Positions 6,298 to 7,257 of a stretch of 7,257 nucleotides of DNA are shown one piece after another. The stretch's first letter is position 1. Each line of letters starts with the position of its first letter. The notes beneath the pieces are model-generated. The model had not been told where the DNA came from, ran no database searches, and worked only from the letters and a program-made list of their open reading frames with translations. Source of the stretch: an uncultured Atopobium sp. (GTDB taxonomy: Bacteria; Actinomycetota; Coriobacteriia; Coriobacteriales; Atopobiaceae); assembly GCA_946647055.1 (NCBI GenBank), contig CAMPCT010000103.1:1-7257 (forward strand), in the 5' to 3' direction. The position numbers and the translations under genes are program-made.

Positions 6298-6576
6298 TTA
6301 GATGCCGTAGAGCGCCTGCGCCATGGCCCTCTGGAGACGCGCCAGCAGCCCCCTGTTGACCTTCCCGGTGCGGCGGTCGACGGCGGATGCGCCGACCCAG
6401 CCGTGCGCCGAGACGGGGCCGTCGAGGTCGACCCCGTGGCCGACCCTGAGTCCGCTGGCCGCCTCGGCGCGCATGGCCGCGCGGCTGGCCGAGTAGCCGA
6501 GCTGCGCGACCACGCCGGGTGACTTCATGACGCTGCGGAACCCGCTGCGGTTGAGCTTGATGCGCGTGGACGCCAT
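6298..6576 (-). CDS. Probable phage neck / minor head protein (head completion or tail terminator role)
   Basis: This protein of 92 residues begins MASTRIKLNRSGFRSVMKSP, a pattern common to small neck proteins of actinobacterial siphoviruses. These open with a basic strand followed by 'G..V..S..V...L', a helix rich in Ala (YSASRAAMRAEAAS), a middle region with a GHGVDLDGPV turn, and a basic C-terminal helix (RGLLARLQRAMAQAL). The ATG at 6576 lies 2 bases past the upstream stop. An in-frame GTG at 6582 would overlap that stop as GTGA and add two residues; neither choice has a strong ribosome binding site. It lies between the adaptor and the major tail protein, where head closure, HK97-gp10-like and tail terminator proteins are usually encoded. 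Which of these functions it serves cannot be decided from the sequence. Confidence 0.65.
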   Translation of the reverse strand: MASTRIKLNRSGFRSVMKSPGVVAQLGYSASRAAMRAEAASGLRVGHGVDLDGPVSAHGWVGASAVDRRTGKVNRGLLARLQRAMAQALYGI

Positions 6577-6578
6577 GG

Positions 6579-6938
6579 TCACTCGCCCACGTAGTCGGGC
6601 ATGGCCACGCCGACCTGCGCCGAGCAGCCCAGCATGGCCAGCTCGTCCTTGCGGATGTAGAGCGTGCCCACGGGGTTGCCCCACGTCCAGGTGTTGGAGT
6701 AGGCGCTGATGCTCTGGAGCGTCTGCGGTGACTGCCCGAACTCCTCGGCGGTCGGGCTCGACAGCGCGCGCTCGACCATCTGGCAGACCACGATGCGGGC
6801 CGCGTCAGGGTCGGGCTCGAAGCCGTGGCACGCGCTCGTGACCTTCATGCTGGCGCGCTCGATGAGCTTGTCGGCCATGTCCTCGTCGAGGACGGTGCAG
6901 GCGAGGTCGCCCACGGCGGCGTACCTGGTAACAGCCAT
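6579..6938 (-). CDS. Head-tail connector/adaptor, Gp19/Gp15/Gp42 family
   Basis: This 119-residue protein is predicted to sit at the portal vertex and form the first ring of the neck, joining the filled head to the tail. The start is ATG at 6938, three bases after the upstream TAG, with AAGGGGG about 8 bases ahead. The N-terminal 60 residues are helical in character: a short strand/helix (AAVGDLACTV), an acidic helix (DEDMADKLIERASMKV), then the helix ARIVVCQMVERALSSP, a typical signature of this adaptor family. The second half (about 68-104) has a Ser/Thr/Trp-rich strand region, SISAYSNTWTWGNP, ending in TLYIRKDELAMLG, which matches the usual family ending 'L.K.EL.ML'. Length fits the family. 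The call is based on recalled family pattern and gene position, not on an alignment. Confidence 0.8.
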   Translation of the reverse strand: MAVTRYAAVGDLACTVLDEDMADKLIERASMKVTSACHGFEPDPDAARIVVCQMVERALSSPTAEEFGQSPQTLQSISAYSNTWTWGNPVGTLYIRKDELAMLGCSAQVGVAMPDYVGE

Positions 6939-6941
6939 GGG

Positions 6942-7133
6942 CTACGCCCCCTTCTTGGCCGTCCTCTTGCGCGGCGCCCTCTTGGGAGCCTGCTGCTCGG
7001 TGGCGGTCGCCACCAGCCCATAGCCGAGCAGCACGGCGGCCCGGGCGTCGTCGCACTCGAAGCGCGCGCCCATGGGGCGCAGGCACTTGTCCTGCGCGTC
7101 CATGAACGGCTGGGTAACGATGACGGTGGCCAC
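6942..7133 (-). CDS. Small phage protein with basic C-terminal tail, between capsid and adaptor genes
   Basis: This 63-residue protein starts at a GTG that overlaps the upstream stop by one base. No clear Shine-Dalgarno sequence is visible, so coupling to the capsid gene probably drives its translation. Residues 1-45 look like a compact small domain: a short beta strand (ATVIVTQPF), a stretch typical of proteins that describe a threshold or position (MGARFECDDARAAVLLGYGLV), then a flexible Lys/Arg/Ala tail from about residue 48 (PKRAPRKRTAKKGA). Short proteins with this plan commonly sit between capsid and connector genes in siphoviruses of Gram-positive bacteria. Their role is not well established. 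The basic tail could contact DNA or the acidic inner capsid surface, but that is inference. The final Lys-Lys-Gly codons (AAGAAGGGGG) also serve as the ribosome binding site of the next gene. Confidence 0.8.
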   Translation of the reverse strand: MATVIVTQPFMDAQDKCLRPMGARFECDDARAAVLLGYGLVATATEQQAPKRAPRKRTAKKGA

Positions 7134-7257
7134 TAGGCGCTGATGGTGGCGACGATGATGTGGGACAGGAACTCGGGCACGACCTTGGCGCCGCCGAGCA
7201 CGACGATCTGCATGGCGGCGTTCTCGTCCTTGGGGGCGTGCTTGACGGCCACGATGC
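7133..7257 (-). CDS. Probable phage major capsid protein, C-terminal part only
   Basis: The last 40 codons of a minus-strand gene run in from the right edge of the window and stop at a TAG at 7135-7133. The visible peptide ends in VVPEFLSHIIVATISA and is preceded by VKHAPKDENAAMQIVVLG, a moderately hydrophobic end without a basic tail. The start lies outside the window. The call rests mainly on position: in siphovirus modules the gene just upstream of the small basic protein and the Gp19-type adaptor is usually the major capsid protein. The peptide also resembles capsid C-termini in general character, but I cannot assign a capsid fold family from 40 residues. The TAG shares its last base with the GTG start of the next gene (TAGTG), so translation of the two is probably coupled. 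A different head protein, such as a capsid decoration protein, is the main alternative. Confidence 0.6.
   Translation of the reverse strand, partial: IVAVKHAPKDENAAMQIVVLGGAKVVPEFLSHIIVATISA

Overview
The window is part of the structural module of a tailed bacteriophage or prophage with a long-tailed (siphovirus-like) architecture. All real genes lie on the minus strand, so the biological order runs from position 7257 down to 1. Base composition is strongly GC-rich and third codon positions are mostly G or C. Starts are a mix of ATG and GTG, and genes are separated by 0 to 27 bases or overlap. This suggests a high-GC Gram-positive host. Gene order and protein character remind me of prophages of gut Coriobacteriia (Collinsella/Eggerthella relatives), but that is an impression and not a demonstrated placement. 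No integrase, attachment site or host gene is present, so free phage and prophage cannot be told apart.

Layout in transcription order: (1) the C-terminus of a probable major capsid protein, cut by the window edge; (2) a 63-residue protein with a basic tail; (3) a head-tail adaptor of the Gp19/Gp15/Gp42 type; (4) a 92-residue probable neck protein; (5) the major tail (tube) protein; (6) the tail assembly chaperone pair, in which a short G-like protein is extended into a longer G-T-like fusion by a probable programmed -1 frameshift at A-AAA-AAC directly before the stop codon; (7) a tape measure protein of about 629 residues; (8) a 607-residue tail-tip protein that starts with a three-repeat ricin-type beta-trefoil lectin domain and ends in a distal-tail-like region; (9) a 350-residue probable baseplate hub/tail-associated protein; (10) the N-terminal 106 residues of another tail-tip protein, cut by the window edge.

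Together these genes close the filled head (2-4), build the tail tube to a measured length (5-7) and form the tip that contacts the host (8-10). The most notable points are the near-ideal frameshift site, the lectin domain fused to the protein in the distal-tail slot, and a neck block with only two recognisable genes. I see no RNA gene, CRISPR array, insertion sequence, defence system or terminator. The longest non-coding gap is 27 bases. I found no clearly new biological system; this is a compact phage morphogenesis cassette with a few unusual parts.
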